Source: Bacteroides clarus YIT 12056 (lineage in GTDB: Bacteria > Bacteroidota > Bacteroidia > Bacteroidales > Bacteroidaceae). From it: a DNA stretch of 64,000 nt. The translations under genes and the position numbers were made by a program. The DNA is taken from contig NZ_FQWK01000002.1 of the NCBI RefSeq assembly GCF_900129655.1, positions 62,001 to 126,000 on the forward strand. The letters run 5' to 3'. The notes under the pieces are model-generated. The model worked only from the letters and a program-made list of their open reading frames with translations. It searched no databases and was not told where the DNA came from. Positions within the stretch are counted from its first letter, which is position 1, and each line of letters starts with the position of its first letter. Below, one piece after another: positions 27,364 to 38,300 of this stretch.

Positions 27364-29766
27364 TTACTCTTGAAACCATGAAGCGTCTGCATTACTGTCC
27401 CAACTCATTATTTTTTCCCGGCTACCGAAATTTGCATTAAACTCCGATTCATTGAGATTACGTACAGTGGCTCTCACCGCCTCAGGAATAAGATTATAGA
27501 ATTCGGCACCCGATTCATTCGTACAACCATACATCTTACAACCTTCGGTAACAGTAGGTTGATTGGGAACCAGCGGTTTATTTTTTTCAACGAAATTCTG
27601 TCCGTACGTATCGGCAAACGTACAATTCAAGAAGGTAAGATTATCAGGTTCATACTGATAGATTAACGTAGATTGATAGCCTGCCCCTACTGTAAATCTG
27701 CAACGGTCGAATACATAACCCAGATAACCTGCCTTAACACGAGCCTGCATCACGGCACGGGTACCGGTAGGCGCATGCAGTTCACAATCTTCAAATAATA
27801 CGACTTTACCCGATCCCCAAATGAAGTCCGTACCACCCGCAATGTAGCAGTTGTAAAACCAGTTGTATCCACCGCCGGGAAGCAACGTATCCTGATAACT
27901 CAGAATCCGGCAATTAAGAAGTGCCGCCGACTTATTGTCGATGAAAAGAGCCTCTGCCTGTCCATTTTTACCCAATGTCCAGCCATAAGCATTCTCGATA
28001 GTCAGGTTTTCAAAACGGATGTGTTCGGAGTTCCCTTGAAGTATCACAACCGAGCGACCGCCGGAAGAAGGCACAACAGTACCTGTCGGTGCAAACTGGT
28101 CAATATTCGTACCGCCACCGATACCACCGTTTATATCATTACTATTGTCATACTGAATATTGACCGCCGTATTGTCATTCGGATTACCTTTGATGGTAAT
28201 ATTACTCTGATCACGCAGATAAATCATCTCTTGATAAATACCATCATCCATTTGGAATATCTTTTGTGCATTCAAATCAATGTTAACGGCACAATAGTCA
28301 ATGGCTCCTTGTAATGTATAGAAATGAGCATTCATATCGGCATGACTTATCTTCAGTTGGTATTCCTGACCGTGGATAACGGGCGCAGCTTTGGTTTTGA
28401 ATGTCCATGCACGACCATAGATACCTGCAAAGTCTTCCTGAACAATAGCGTTCTTATCAATTACAACGTAATATTCCGTATCAAAGTCCAGACGTTGCTG
28501 GTGAGGCTTGATGATAAAATCGTTTCCTTCCACCCGCGCCGGATAATAGTTTACGACACGGCGGCTGACAGAAGAGCCTTGGGGCGTTACGCCAATAATA
28601 TCCATCCAAGTATTGAGCAATGTTTCTCCATCTTTAATGGATACCCGGCCTTCTCCCATATTAATCTCATCCACCATCTTATGGTCGCTCTTACGGTAAA
28701 TACGGATATACCCGCTCTCCCCCAATTCAGGTGCCACACCTTCGAAAGAAATCTTCAATTCGGTATCGGCAAATGCATCGGTCGCTTCATTGGCAGGGAA
28801 AAGATTATATCCGGCAGGCTTATGTCCGTCAGCCGTACCTTCTTCTTTGCTTCCATCATCCCAAGGAGCGGAACTATTACCGGCATCTACATCTTCCAAC
28901 CGTCCTACAATAATATCGGCAGTAGGATCAATGTATATCCCAAATGTATATTGAGAACCCGGATTGAACTTGGGCAAACTGATGTCGAGGTCGGCAAATA
29001 CCCATTCACGTGTTCTGCCATCCAGCACAAAAGATACTTTATAGGCATTACTTAATGCAGTAGGCAGAATAATAGCTTCCCGATAGTCCGTGGCAGTATT
29101 CACATAGGGAGCGATATCCGCAACGGCAGCCTCGTCCGTAGTCAATACTCCTGTCTGCACGTTGAATGAAGCCGAAACGGGCATTCCCTGTATCTTTACA
29201 TCACTTACTGTCAAAGGTCTTTTCTCCATATCCATGAACTTCAGTACCACTTTGGAAAGGCGGTGAGTAAACTTCAACGCGATATCGGTATCACTCTCTT
29301 TATCATAAACATACGGTTCGGACGTAGTACCGTAAAGCAAATCGCAGGCTGTACTTCCATTGCTTTGGTCGGCTATTGCCACAGGATAATTGAAGTCCTG
29401 TATATCCGCATTGTACGGATAATAGGCAACGAACTTCACCGGAGTACCGTCATCCTGCACCGTAAGCGGCGTTTCCGAAGTAAAAGCCACCGATTGTCCG
29501 GCCTCTGTGCAGACATAGGGCGTATTGACGGCTTCCGATACAAGTTCGGAAGTTTCCGCATTCAATACGTAGGTTCCAATCTTATCCCCGTTTGTCCAGG
29601 ACGTTCCGTCCTGTGTAATGCGGGTTGTAAATCCTGTCAAATCTACACCGAACGTAATCGCTCCGGAATTAAGGGCAGGATTGCTACCCGTCTCCTGCTC
29701 GTCATCCGAGCAGGAGAGGCATAGTAGGCCTAAAAGGGGATATAATAAGGTATGAAATAGTCTCAT
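27364..29766 (-). CDS. CE8 pectin methylesterase fused to a fimbrillin-like domain
   Basis: An 800-residue lipoprotein (lipobox LLCLSC). Residues about 35-290 resemble the fimbrillin-like (Mfa_like_1) fold, with the typical WTNGDKIGTYVLN, FVAYYPYNA and FNPGSQYTFGIYI segments. A bacterial Ig-like domain follows (about 320-465). The C-terminal ~330 residues are the CE8 beta-helix, starting at FYTLQGAIDYC, with AEALFIDNKSAALLNC, SYQDTLLPG (first catalytic Asp) and GGTDFIWGSGK (second catalytic Asp). It would remove methyl esters from homogalacturonan so PL1 and GH28 can act. The fimbrillin-like N-terminus is shared with the next upstream gene and suggests surface display. It lies 41 bp after its upstream neighbour within the operon. 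Confidence 0.92.
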   Translation of the reverse strand: MRLFHTLLYPLLGLLCLSCSDDEQETGSNPALNSGAITFGVDLTGFTTRITQDGTSWTNGDKIGTYVLNAETSELVSEAVNTPYVCTEAGQSVAFTSETPLTVQDDGTPVKFVAYYPYNADIQDFNYPVAIADQSNGSTACDLLYGTTSEPYVYDKESDTDIALKFTHRLSKVVLKFMDMEKRPLTVSDVKIQGMPVSASFNVQTGVLTTDEAAVADIAPYVNTATDYREAIILPTALSNAYKVSFVLDGRTREWVFADLDISLPKFNPGSQYTFGIYIDPTADIIVGRLEDVDAGNSSAPWDDGSKEEGTADGHKPAGYNLFPANEATDAFADTELKISFEGVAPELGESGYIRIYRKSDHKMVDEINMGEGRVSIKDGETLLNTWMDIIGVTPQGSSVSRRVVNYYPARVEGNDFIIKPHQQRLDFDTEYYVVIDKNAIVQEDFAGIYGRAWTFKTKAAPVIHGQEYQLKISHADMNAHFYTLQGAIDYCAVNIDLNAQKIFQMDDGIYQEMIYLRDQSNITIKGNPNDNTAVNIQYDNSNDINGGIGGGTNIDQFAPTGTVVPSSGGRSVVILQGNSEHIRFENLTIENAYGWTLGKNGQAEALFIDNKSAALLNCRILSYQDTLLPGGGYNWFYNCYIAGGTDFIWGSGKVVLFEDCELHAPTGTRAVMQARVKAGYLGYVFDRCRFTVGAGYQSTLIYQYEPDNLTFLNCTFADTYGQNFVEKNKPLVPNQPTVTEGCKMYGCTNESGAEFYNLIPEAVRATVRNLNESEFNANFGSREKIMSWDSNADASWFQE

Positions 29767-29806
29767 AGTTTTTATATTCTAAATAATATTACGATAGAAG
29801 CAAATG

Positions 29807-31654
29807 TTATTCTACTGACTTGTACCAACGCGGATCGCCGACTTTGGCATCAATCAAAAGCGTAAAATCTCCGTTGGCTGCATCCTGCATCAGTTCGGAC
29901 ATCTGATAATCCGTATTGAAGTTAACATTTTTAAATCCTCCCGTAGCAACTACATCCGTATCATCATTCTTTGCTGCATAGTTACCTTCCCCTGTGGATG
30001 CGGTGGTATTATAAGAAAGATTATCGTGTGAAGGGTCTATCAAAGCAGACACATTGTTTTCGTAGGTTATAACACAGCCATTACTCGTTCCCTGAATAGG
30101 TGTCTTATCCAAACTTACCAAAGTACAGTGCTGTACAATAATGGTCGGATTGGGAGCCGTTCCATAAGTATGCGGATGAATAGCCTGTCCTGACATTTTA
30201 TAGAAAGTCGAATTGGTAAATACTAATTCTTTCGAACGATATTCTTCAAAGACAGCCGTCATATCGTGCATATAGCAATCGTCTACGATAAAAGAGGCCA
30301 AAGCGTTTCTGTCAGCATCATATTCCGTATTACCATTCCAATTACAGAGATGCTTCATTCCGCTAAGCTCGCATTTCTTAACTTCAATGACTGCATCTGC
30401 CGCAAACTGATTGGTAAGATTATCATCTGCGGCATTGCTCAATAGAGAAGTATTCTTATCACCCGTTATTTTCAGATTATTCAGAGCCAATCTTTGAAGA
30501 CCTGTATTTATAATACTTTTCATCGCAACTTCCACCTGTTCTTCTCCGTCGCCCAACAACATCAGTTCCGTTACTTCGGCCGGTACGACAAGGTTCTCGC
30601 TAAAACTATAAGACGCGTCAGCCGCAAACAGCAAAGCAATCTTACCCGAAGCATTATTCAATACAGCAGTCAAATCCGTAGCCTCATTCACCGGAACCGT
30701 CGCATATCCGCTTGGTATTGCCGGATTGGTTTCGGTAGCATCACCATCTTCTCCCTCGCCCGGTTTCCAACCTTCCGTACTTCCATTACCTCCCGAAACC
30801 AAGTTACCAGACATATCTTTCAGATTAATATTAAATGTATACTCATAACCCGGATCAAACTTTGTCACTTTACTGGTTGACGGCACCATATACTGGAATC
30901 TTTCACCATTAGCATCAATAGTAACCGACATTACTTGCGCCAAACTTCCGGCAGGCAGCATTACACCTACGAAAGACTTATCCGACAATTTATGTAATGT
31001 TATCGCTTGCGGCATATCCTCTATGGCTAACTCACCTTTAAGAAGGTCGAATCTCGCAGTAGAATTCAATCCGTTGACTTTGACACTCTCTACTTTAACA
31101 TCATCATTGTTTATATTGACATACAACAAAGCCAACTGGTGATGAAAGGTCAATGACAGTCCTTTACTCAACAAATCACCCGTACTCATGTCACCGGTTG
31201 ACGCCCACATCAAATCATGTGCGGAAATACCTGCCGACTGGTCTGCAATATCTACATTATAAATGCCTGCACCCGCATCAACTTTACCCGCATCAGCAGA
31301 AGAGTACGGATAATACGCCATAAAGTAACAAGGTTGATCGTAAATACCGATACCACCGTCAGCAGCCACAAAATTTGTGGTAGCTGATGTTTCTTGTAAA
31401 TCTGCGTTATATTGTATATTCATGGCAGAGTTTCGAATATTATCAGTTTCCGCATCCAACATATACACTCCGATGGCATCCCCTTGCTCCCACTTACTAT
31501 CCAAACTGACACGTGTAGCAAAACGATCGGTACCGGATTGTATGGTTTCCAACTTTTTTTCACCCAAAGCATTGGAAGCCAATTCGTCCACCTCGCTGCA
31601 TGCAGCCGCCAATGTGGAAGCGGCCGCTGCAAAGAATAAGTATCTAAGTTTCAT
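29807..31654 (-). CDS. Fimbrillin-like plus beta-helix lipoprotein (pectin locus)
   Basis: A 615-residue lipoprotein (lipobox LAAACS). The N-terminal ~290 residues match the methylesterase N-terminus in layout: WEQGDAIGVYMLDAET, FMAYYPYSSAD, LTFHHQLALLYV and FDPGYEYTFNINL, again a fimbrillin-like fold. After a Gly/Ser-rich linker, residues about 325-615 form a parallel beta-helix of the DUF4957/DUF5123 type ending in KVGDPRWYKS. No catalytic motif is recognised. Two other proteins of this operon share the C-terminal part. A role as a surface glycan-binding protein for pectin is likely by position, since SusD-neighbouring lipoproteins often have that job; enzyme activity cannot be excluded. 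Confidence 0.82.
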   Translation of the reverse strand: MKLRYLFFAAAASTLAAACSEVDELASNALGEKKLETIQSGTDRFATRVSLDSKWEQGDAIGVYMLDAETDNIRNSAMNIQYNADLQETSATTNFVAADGGIGIYDQPCYFMAYYPYSSADAGKVDAGAGIYNVDIADQSAGISAHDLMWASTGDMSTGDLLSKGLSLTFHHQLALLYVNINNDDVKVESVKVNGLNSTARFDLLKGELAIEDMPQAITLHKLSDKSFVGVMLPAGSLAQVMSVTIDANGERFQYMVPSTSKVTKFDPGYEYTFNINLKDMSGNLVSGGNGSTEGWKPGEGEDGDATETNPAIPSGYATVPVNEATDLTAVLNNASGKIALLFAADASYSFSENLVVPAEVTELMLLGDGEEQVEVAMKSIINTGLQRLALNNLKITGDKNTSLLSNAADDNLTNQFAADAVIEVKKCELSGMKHLCNWNGNTEYDADRNALASFIVDDCYMHDMTAVFEEYRSKELVFTNSTFYKMSGQAIHPHTYGTAPNPTIIVQHCTLVSLDKTPIQGTSNGCVITYENNVSALIDPSHDNLSYNTTASTGEGNYAAKNDDTDVVATGGFKNVNFNTDYQMSELMQDAANGDFTLLIDAKVGDPRWYKSVE

Positions 31655-31725
31655 ACTATTAAATTATTAAGTTTGTAATTTCTATTGTTTCTTCCATTAA
31701 TTTCTATTACTTATCTCATTTTTTA

Positions 31726-33369
31726 TCAAGGTAACCAGCGCGTATCGCCTGCACGGTTAATTACAATAGGTGAAGAACCGTCCTTGATGGTAAGGTCTCC
31801 ATTGTCCGGATCAACAAAAAGTTCCGCTGCCGTGATATCCAAATCCGTTGCATTCATCTTGGCACCACCCAATGCATAGTCCTTTGTCGTATAGTTATTG
31901 GAGAAATGAGTGGTAGTATTAGCACCCGCCACATATAAGTCTCCCGAAGGTGACGCAAGCACCATACCTTCAATGGTAAGTTCGGAACCAACTGCAGAGC
32001 TGATGTTAATCAATCGCTTGTTGAGACTATAGTTATAGATTGTAATATTCTTGAATTCCAACTGTATAGGCTTATCCACATAAGGCGCATAGAAAAGATT
32101 GCCCCAACCGAATCCTGCCGTTCCGTCATTATCACGGCTGAAAGTACAGTTACGGAACGCCGCCTTATCTATCTGGTCGTACGATGTCGGGTCGTTGAAC
32201 GAACGTAAGTCTACCAAACCGTAACTACCCGTCTGCCATCCGCATTTGTCAAAACGGCAACCTTCTACTTCAAAGTTCATAATATGCTTACCGGTTGCTT
32301 GCTGATGACGCCAGAATCCACGGGTCAACCCGATGAAGTCACAGTTGACAAAGCTGACGCTCTCAAGAGTAAACGATTTATCGGCATTCATAAAGTATTT
32401 ATTGTTGGAAGCATGCTGGAACTCAATATTCTCAAATTCCAATGATGTAATATACGAACCCTCCGCAATCTTCCACCAATCATCCAGAATCACTTTCGGC
32501 TTGACTCCATCACTGCTGCCCACCAAACGGAAACCTTTGGCAAGCTCGAACGGAGTGACGCGATAAGAAGAACCGGCAGGCAGATAATATTCCGTTCCTT
32601 CGGGAACTTCAGGGTTGAGGTCGTTTTCCTGCAACATGGCAGACAAGTCATCCGACGGCCCCACAGGTATGGAAGAAGCCGACGGCCCTGCGGTACGAAG
32701 CGTCACCGAGTTGTAAGGTTTATCATACTTACGAGGTTTGTTGGTATCATACACATTGACGGTATAAAGCGTATTCTTTGTCAACCCCTCAATCTCGGCA
32801 TAGCCCTGCAACATTTCATCAATAGTAAGATAACGGCTGACACCCGGCAGCGTTGTATCCATCATCGGCATGACACTGATACTGTCCACCGGGTCTTGTT
32901 GATAGTTTTTCTTCCAGCGGATGACAGCCGACGTTTCGGTAATTTCCGTCTTGGAAACATCTTCGAGCAAACGCGTGAATTCCGGACGTTTCTCGGTAGA
33001 TGCCGTAGCATAGCTCCACTGTGAATTGTTGACCGCATCGGCAGCATTGCTACGTACACGGATATAGTAGGTGGTTCCATAAGGAATATCATCTACAAAC
33101 AACTGAGGCACCGTAGTCTCTTGCGCCATGAACAGATTGTTGTGATACTGGTCCAGGTAGTACTCTACGGTATAAGAAACCGCATCATTCACCTCGTACC
33201 ACACAAGGCTGATAGAGTTTCCTGTCACTTCAGGCTCGTCCAACACGAAACGGGGCTGAAAGAGGTCGTCTATCTTATTGTATTTATCATCCGTACAGCC
33301 GGTAAGCAGCGCCCCACACAGCAATACGGGCGATGCGGCCATTATCAGTTTATGGAATAATTTTATCAT
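31726..33369 (-). CDS. Fibronectin-III plus beta-helix lipoprotein (pectin locus)
   Basis: A 547-residue lipoprotein (lipobox LLTGCT). Two fibronectin type III-like domains (about residues 35-130 and 130-230) are recognisable from SISLVWYEVNDAVSYTVEYY and TSAVIRWKKNYQQDPVDSI. The remaining ~310 residues are a beta-helix of the DUF4957/DUF5123 type with repeated FENIEFQ, FRNCTFS and FKNITIYN strands, ending in AGDTRWLP. It follows susD by 22 bp, the usual place for a surface glycan-binding protein (SusE position). No lyase or hydrolase motif is seen. A pectin-binding role is inferred from context and domain type. Confidence 0.84.
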   Translation of the reverse strand: MIKLFHKLIMAASPVLLCGALLTGCTDDKYNKIDDLFQPRFVLDEPEVTGNSISLVWYEVNDAVSYTVEYYLDQYHNNLFMAQETTVPQLFVDDIPYGTTYYIRVRSNAADAVNNSQWSYATASTEKRPEFTRLLEDVSKTEITETSAVIRWKKNYQQDPVDSISVMPMMDTTLPGVSRYLTIDEMLQGYAEIEGLTKNTLYTVNVYDTNKPRKYDKPYNSVTLRTAGPSASSIPVGPSDDLSAMLQENDLNPEVPEGTEYYLPAGSSYRVTPFELAKGFRLVGSSDGVKPKVILDDWWKIAEGSYITSLEFENIEFQHASNNKYFMNADKSFTLESVSFVNCDFIGLTRGFWRHQQATGKHIMNFEVEGCRFDKCGWQTGSYGLVDLRSFNDPTSYDQIDKAAFRNCTFSRDNDGTAGFGWGNLFYAPYVDKPIQLEFKNITIYNYSLNKRLINISSAVGSELTIEGMVLASPSGDLYVAGANTTTHFSNNYTTKDYALGGAKMNATDLDITAAELFVDPDNGDLTIKDGSSPIVINRAGDTRWLP

Positions 33370-33391
33370 AACTTTCTTCTTTTTGCTGTTA

Positions 33392-35293
33392 TTAATATCC
33401 GTAATAGTTTTGAATCAGTCCCCGGTGGTCGGTAATGACTTTAGAAGGATAGGGACAGAGGTAACGCAGAGGATCGGTAGGCTTTACCGTCTGCTCATTG
33501 TTTTGATTGATGAAGCCTCGGAAACTCCAATAGATTTCGCTCGCGGCCTCATACTGTTGCGTCTCCTGATTAAGCACCCGCCATGCAATGGCATACTCTT
33601 TCATCTCGTAACCGGCAGGACGCCCTACTTCCGGACCGTATTCATCAATACCTACAATATCAAGAACCTTGCGTTCGGGATGTTCAGAATCTTCCACACT
33701 CTGATAGTAGATACGTTCAGGCACTTTATCCACACCCGGAACGGCAGTACCATTGGCAACCAACCCCCAATCAATCATCTGGTTGTAAAGATTGTAAATA
33801 ACCTCACCGTATTTATTCCAACGGGCGAGGTCGTACTTACGGATTCCTTCACCGCCAAACTCCCACTTGCGTTCGTCCATTATGGCTTGAAAAAAGTCCT
33901 GTTCATTGGTGAGCGCGGCTACATAAGCATCTACCTTTTCTGCATGAAGAGAAGAGTCGAACGCACGGCGCCGCACACGTTTCAAAGCTTCCTGAGCATC
34001 ATCATGCGGGCCATAAAGTTCGTTTACGGCTTCGGCATACATCAGCAGTACATCTGCAAAGCGCATACGTACATTGTTAATTCCCGTATTGGAACCGCTG
34101 GTAGCACCCAAAGGAGCCTGCATATAGAGTTTGGACCATTTGGCGGCGCCCATACCTGCAATTCCCATGTCATATTCCTGATTGAGATTTTTGTCGTATT
34201 TGTAAGGTACGCAAGTCATGTCACGGCGCAAATCATCTTTATCGAATGAAAATACGTACGTGCCACAAAAGGTTACATAATTACGGGCGCTTCCATACTC
34301 ATGGCTGCCTTCGGCAATCGTTACGCCAATGTTATAGCCAAAACGGCTGCTTATGCTTTTCAACATAGGTACAGCAAAGATTACATCATCGTTATTAGCA
34401 GTTTTCCAGTTACATTCATTCACCCACAAATCTTTAAAGCTCTGGTTCAAATCGTGTTTCCCCTCTTTGATAACCTTGCCTAAGTAGGTTATGGCGATTT
34501 GATAATAGTGTTCAAAATTGTCTCCACGTTCCATATAACCCACATTAGCCGGATTATCCTTATCGGCACGCAACGCCCAGCCACCGCGATAAAGAGCAAG
34601 CTGCCCTATAAGTGCCTGGCAATATTCGCGTGAAGCGCGCTCTACGCCATAATCCAAATCGGCCGCGTACTTCATCATCGGCTCTGCGGCAATAAGGTCG
34701 TCGATAAGAAATTCCAATATCTTATCACGATTGGTTGTACCGCGGCTAAAGAAATCATCGGTAGACCGCGTAGCCTCTGTAACAAACACCACATCTCCCC
34801 ATGTACGGATCAAATCGAGGTAGAACATGGCACGAAGCGTTTTTACTTCACCATACATTTGCTGTGTTTCGGTAGGTCCGTCTTTTGACACCTCTTCCGA
34901 CCAAAGGGGAGACTCCTCGACAGATTGCAGGAAGTCATTGGCATAGTTGATTACATAGTACAAATTGTTCCAAGTACTGTTCAGCGTTCCCCAAGTGGGG
35001 CGCGAATCGAAACAACCGATATCCGAACCGGCAGAATTGACTGTGCTGTTCTTAAAGGATGACATCTCCACATCGGTATTCGTATTAAGACCGCTTGCAA
35101 GGTTACTGCCGTAAAGCCCGTCTTCCGTCATGGAGGAGTAAATGCGGGTCATCAGCGATTTCATTTCTTCCTCAGAGGAGAACACATATTCCGGAGTAAA
35201 GCCTGATGCAGGAGTCACATCCAGAAAATCATTGCAGGATGACAAGGAAAGCATAGAACCTGCGATGAATGCATATAATATTTTCTTATTCAT
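33392..35293 (-). CDS. SusD/RagB-like surface glycan-binding lipoprotein (pectin locus)
   Basis: A 633-residue outer-membrane lipoprotein with lipobox SLSSCND and the usual SusD opening FLDVTPASGFTPEYVFSSEE, TPR-like helices (ALRADKDNPAN, ALIGQLALYRGGW) and the C-terminal RMRFADVLLMYAEAVNELYG and ERKWEFGGEGIRKYDLARW segments of the RagB/SusD fold. SusD proteins cap the SusC barrel and deliver oligosaccharides. It is somewhat long for the family (usually about 500-600), with extra sequence near the C-terminus. It lies 23 bp after the SusC gene. The bound glycan is presumed to be a pectin fragment. Confidence 0.96.
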   Translation of the reverse strand: MNKKILYAFIAGSMLSLSSCNDFLDVTPASGFTPEYVFSSEEEMKSLMTRIYSSMTEDGLYGSNLASGLNTNTDVEMSSFKNSTVNSAGSDIGCFDSRPTWGTLNSTWNNLYYVINYANDFLQSVEESPLWSEEVSKDGPTETQQMYGEVKTLRAMFYLDLIRTWGDVVFVTEATRSTDDFFSRGTTNRDKILEFLIDDLIAAEPMMKYAADLDYGVERASREYCQALIGQLALYRGGWALRADKDNPANVGYMERGDNFEHYYQIAITYLGKVIKEGKHDLNQSFKDLWVNECNWKTANNDDVIFAVPMLKSISSRFGYNIGVTIAEGSHEYGSARNYVTFCGTYVFSFDKDDLRRDMTCVPYKYDKNLNQEYDMGIAGMGAAKWSKLYMQAPLGATSGSNTGINNVRMRFADVLLMYAEAVNELYGPHDDAQEALKRVRRRAFDSSLHAEKVDAYVAALTNEQDFFQAIMDERKWEFGGEGIRKYDLARWNKYGEVIYNLYNQMIDWGLVANGTAVPGVDKVPERIYYQSVEDSEHPERKVLDIVGIDEYGPEVGRPAGYEMKEYAIAWRVLNQETQQYEAASEIYWSFRGFINQNNEQTVKPTDPLRYLCPYPSKVITDHRGLIQNYYGY

Positions 35294-35316
35294 TGTTCCT
35301 TCTTTTTTAGATTCAA

Positions 35317-38300
35317 TTAAAAGGTTAACTGCGCACCAAAAGTATATGTACGGCTACGCGGATAACGGTTGTTATCGATATTCGGCGTAAGTCCGGTAGC
35401 GATGTCCACTTCCGGGTCGTAACCGCTATAACCGGTGATAGTGAACAGATTACTGCCTGCCACATAGAAACGAACTTTATTCAGACCGGCTTTCTTTGTC
35501 CACTCCTGAGGTAAAGTATAACCAAGCGTAGCAGAGTTGAGGCGTAAGAACGAACCGTCTTCTACCGCATAGGACATGCTGATAGGCTTACCGATAGAGG
35601 TGGGATTCCACATCGTAGCATTCTTATTGAACTCGGCAAGAAGTTCCGGACTGTAACGAATTTCATTACCCATATCATCGAAGTTACGCCAACGCTTGTC
35701 CGAAGCTACCTCCATACCGAAATTGTTCTCGTGGTTGTCGGCCCATGTAGTAAGCATCACTTTATTGGCATTGAATACATCAAAGTCATACATGAAGTTG
35801 AAGAACATACTGAGGTCAAATCCTTTATATGTGGCGTTCAGGCCAAAACCACCCGAGAACTTCGGAGTAGTATTACCGATAACCGTACGATCCGCTTCTG
35901 TCAGTTGATAAGGATTGGAACTGTTCGGGTCTACGGGAGTCAACTTCTTGAACTTGGCATTACCGGGACGCGGAGTGTCTGAAAGCGGGCTTGAATCTAC
36001 CACACCTTCTTTCAGCTTCCATGTGCGCGATTTGGAATCGAAATATTCAAAGTCTTCCACTTTATAAAAACCGTCATTGACATATCCGTAAATCAAACCG
36101 CTGGTTCCGCCTACATAAGCGCGGTAATCGTCAGCGTTCATCACACTCTTATTCCAACCGGAAGTAAGTATCCACTCTTTCTCTCCGCTCGCCAGTTTAT
36201 CAATCTTATTTTTATTATGACCGATGTTGAAAGTCGCGTTCAACGAGAAATCTTTTGTCTCGACGATGTAAGCATTCAATTGAAGCTCAATACCTTTGTT
36301 GGATGTTTGTCCCACATTTGTCATCAGCTTGGTGTAGCCCGTATAGCCGGGGATGTCCGAAGGAACCAACAGGTCTTTCACCGTATTCCAATAGATATCT
36401 ACCGTACCGCTAAGACGTTCTTTGAAGAAACCGAAATCGAAACCCAAGTTACGGGTAACGGTCGTTTCCCATTTCACATTAGGATTGTAGACGTACTTGG
36501 TATTGTAGAACTGATAATAATAGTGGCTCATCTCTCCCCAGCCGGCAGGTGTCTTGCTGCTTACTCCGTAAAGCTTTTGATATAAATCGGCATCAATGCG
36601 GTCATTACCGGACGTACCGTAACTCAAACGTAACTTCAAATTGGATATCCATGTAACATCCTGCATAAAGTCCTCGTTAGAAAGACGCCATGCCAATGCT
36701 CCTGCGGGGAAAAATCCCCAGCGATTATTGGCTGCGAACTTAGACGAACCGTCGGCACGGAGTGTAAATGTAGCCAGATACTTATCCTTATATCCGTAGT
36801 TGATACGACCGAAGAAAGAGGAAATACGTGAAGGAGAATCCGCCTTTGAGGAATTCTCATAAGGCGTACCGAGCGACAAATTGTCAAACGCCTTCTCCGC
36901 GGTTGTATTCTCCGGAAAATAACGTGTGGAATACGTTTTCGTAGTTGTTTGCTGGTTCTTGATTTCCTGTCCTAACATCAGGCGGATATCATGCGCATCA
37001 TCATCTAAAGTAAAATTATAGTTCAAGACGTTGGTCAACTGCCATTTGGTTCCTTGCTTCATCATCCATTCCGCCATGGGTTGGTTGTTGTTGTTCTTGG
37101 CATTTTTGGTTCCCATCCCCCAGAACTTACGCTGTTCTTCCGTATTATTTTCAAAACCAAATTCGTTACGCAAAGTCAGCCCTTTCGCAATATCCCATGT
37201 CAAGGCTCCCATAGTATTAAGCGATTTATTGATTCGCTTCTTATAGTTCTTCTCGGATTCCTCCTTCGGATTGAAACGTACGATTTCTTCCAATTGGTCG
37301 GGATCGAAATAAGTATCGTCTTCGGGTAAAGTCATATATTCGTCCAGCCCTTCGGTAGGAGCCTGGCGCAGAGCATCCAGCAAACTGACACCTTCCGTAC
37401 CTGAACCGTCCACTTCTTTGTGCAACAGGCGCGTACGGTATTCCATCGTAAGAAACTTGAAAGGCTTGAAGTTAAAGGAAGCATTCAGGTTATTTTGCTT
37501 CAATCCATTACCTACCATTACACTGGGTTGGTCTTGATGAATAAACGCCAGTTTATACTTTGCTTTTTCAGTACCTCCGTTTACGCTCAAATCAAGATAA
37601 GAAGCCACGGGATGGGTTCCGAACACTTCATCCTGCCAGTCCGTACCGGGATCTCCCTGATAAATATAATGCTCGTAGGCATGACCATATTTATTGTTGA
37701 AGTCAGTCGGATTGGAACTTTTCTGACGGGCATTTTCATATTGCATCAGTACAAATTCATAAGGGTCCATCACGTCCAGTTTATTGGAGAGTGTTTTAGT
37801 TTGTATATATGTATTCAAGCTGATAGACACACGTCCCTCTGTCGGATTCTTGGTCGATACCAAAATAACGCCATTAGCACCGCGGGCGCCGTAAATAGCG
37901 GTAGAAGCAGCATCCTTCAATACCTCGATAGACTCTATATCCGTAGGCGGAACATCATTCAAGCTACTTACTTCGAACCCGTCAAGAATAATCAACGGAC
38001 TGTTGTCCTGCGTAATAGAGCCACCGCCACGCACCAAAATCTTAACTTCCGCATCCGGTGAACCATCTACTGTCGTTACCTGTACGCCCGGCAGTTTACC
38101 TACGATAGCCTCAGCCGCAGAAGTAGTCTGTACTTTCTCCAATATCTTTCCCGATACACTGGAAATAGAACCTGTAAGGTTACCTCTTTTCTGAGTTCCG
38201 TAACCGATAACCACCACATCTTCCAGCATACTGGCAGACTCTGTCATGTGTATATTGATGCCCGAAGTACGTCCTTTCAAAGGTTCTTTTACTTCTTCCA

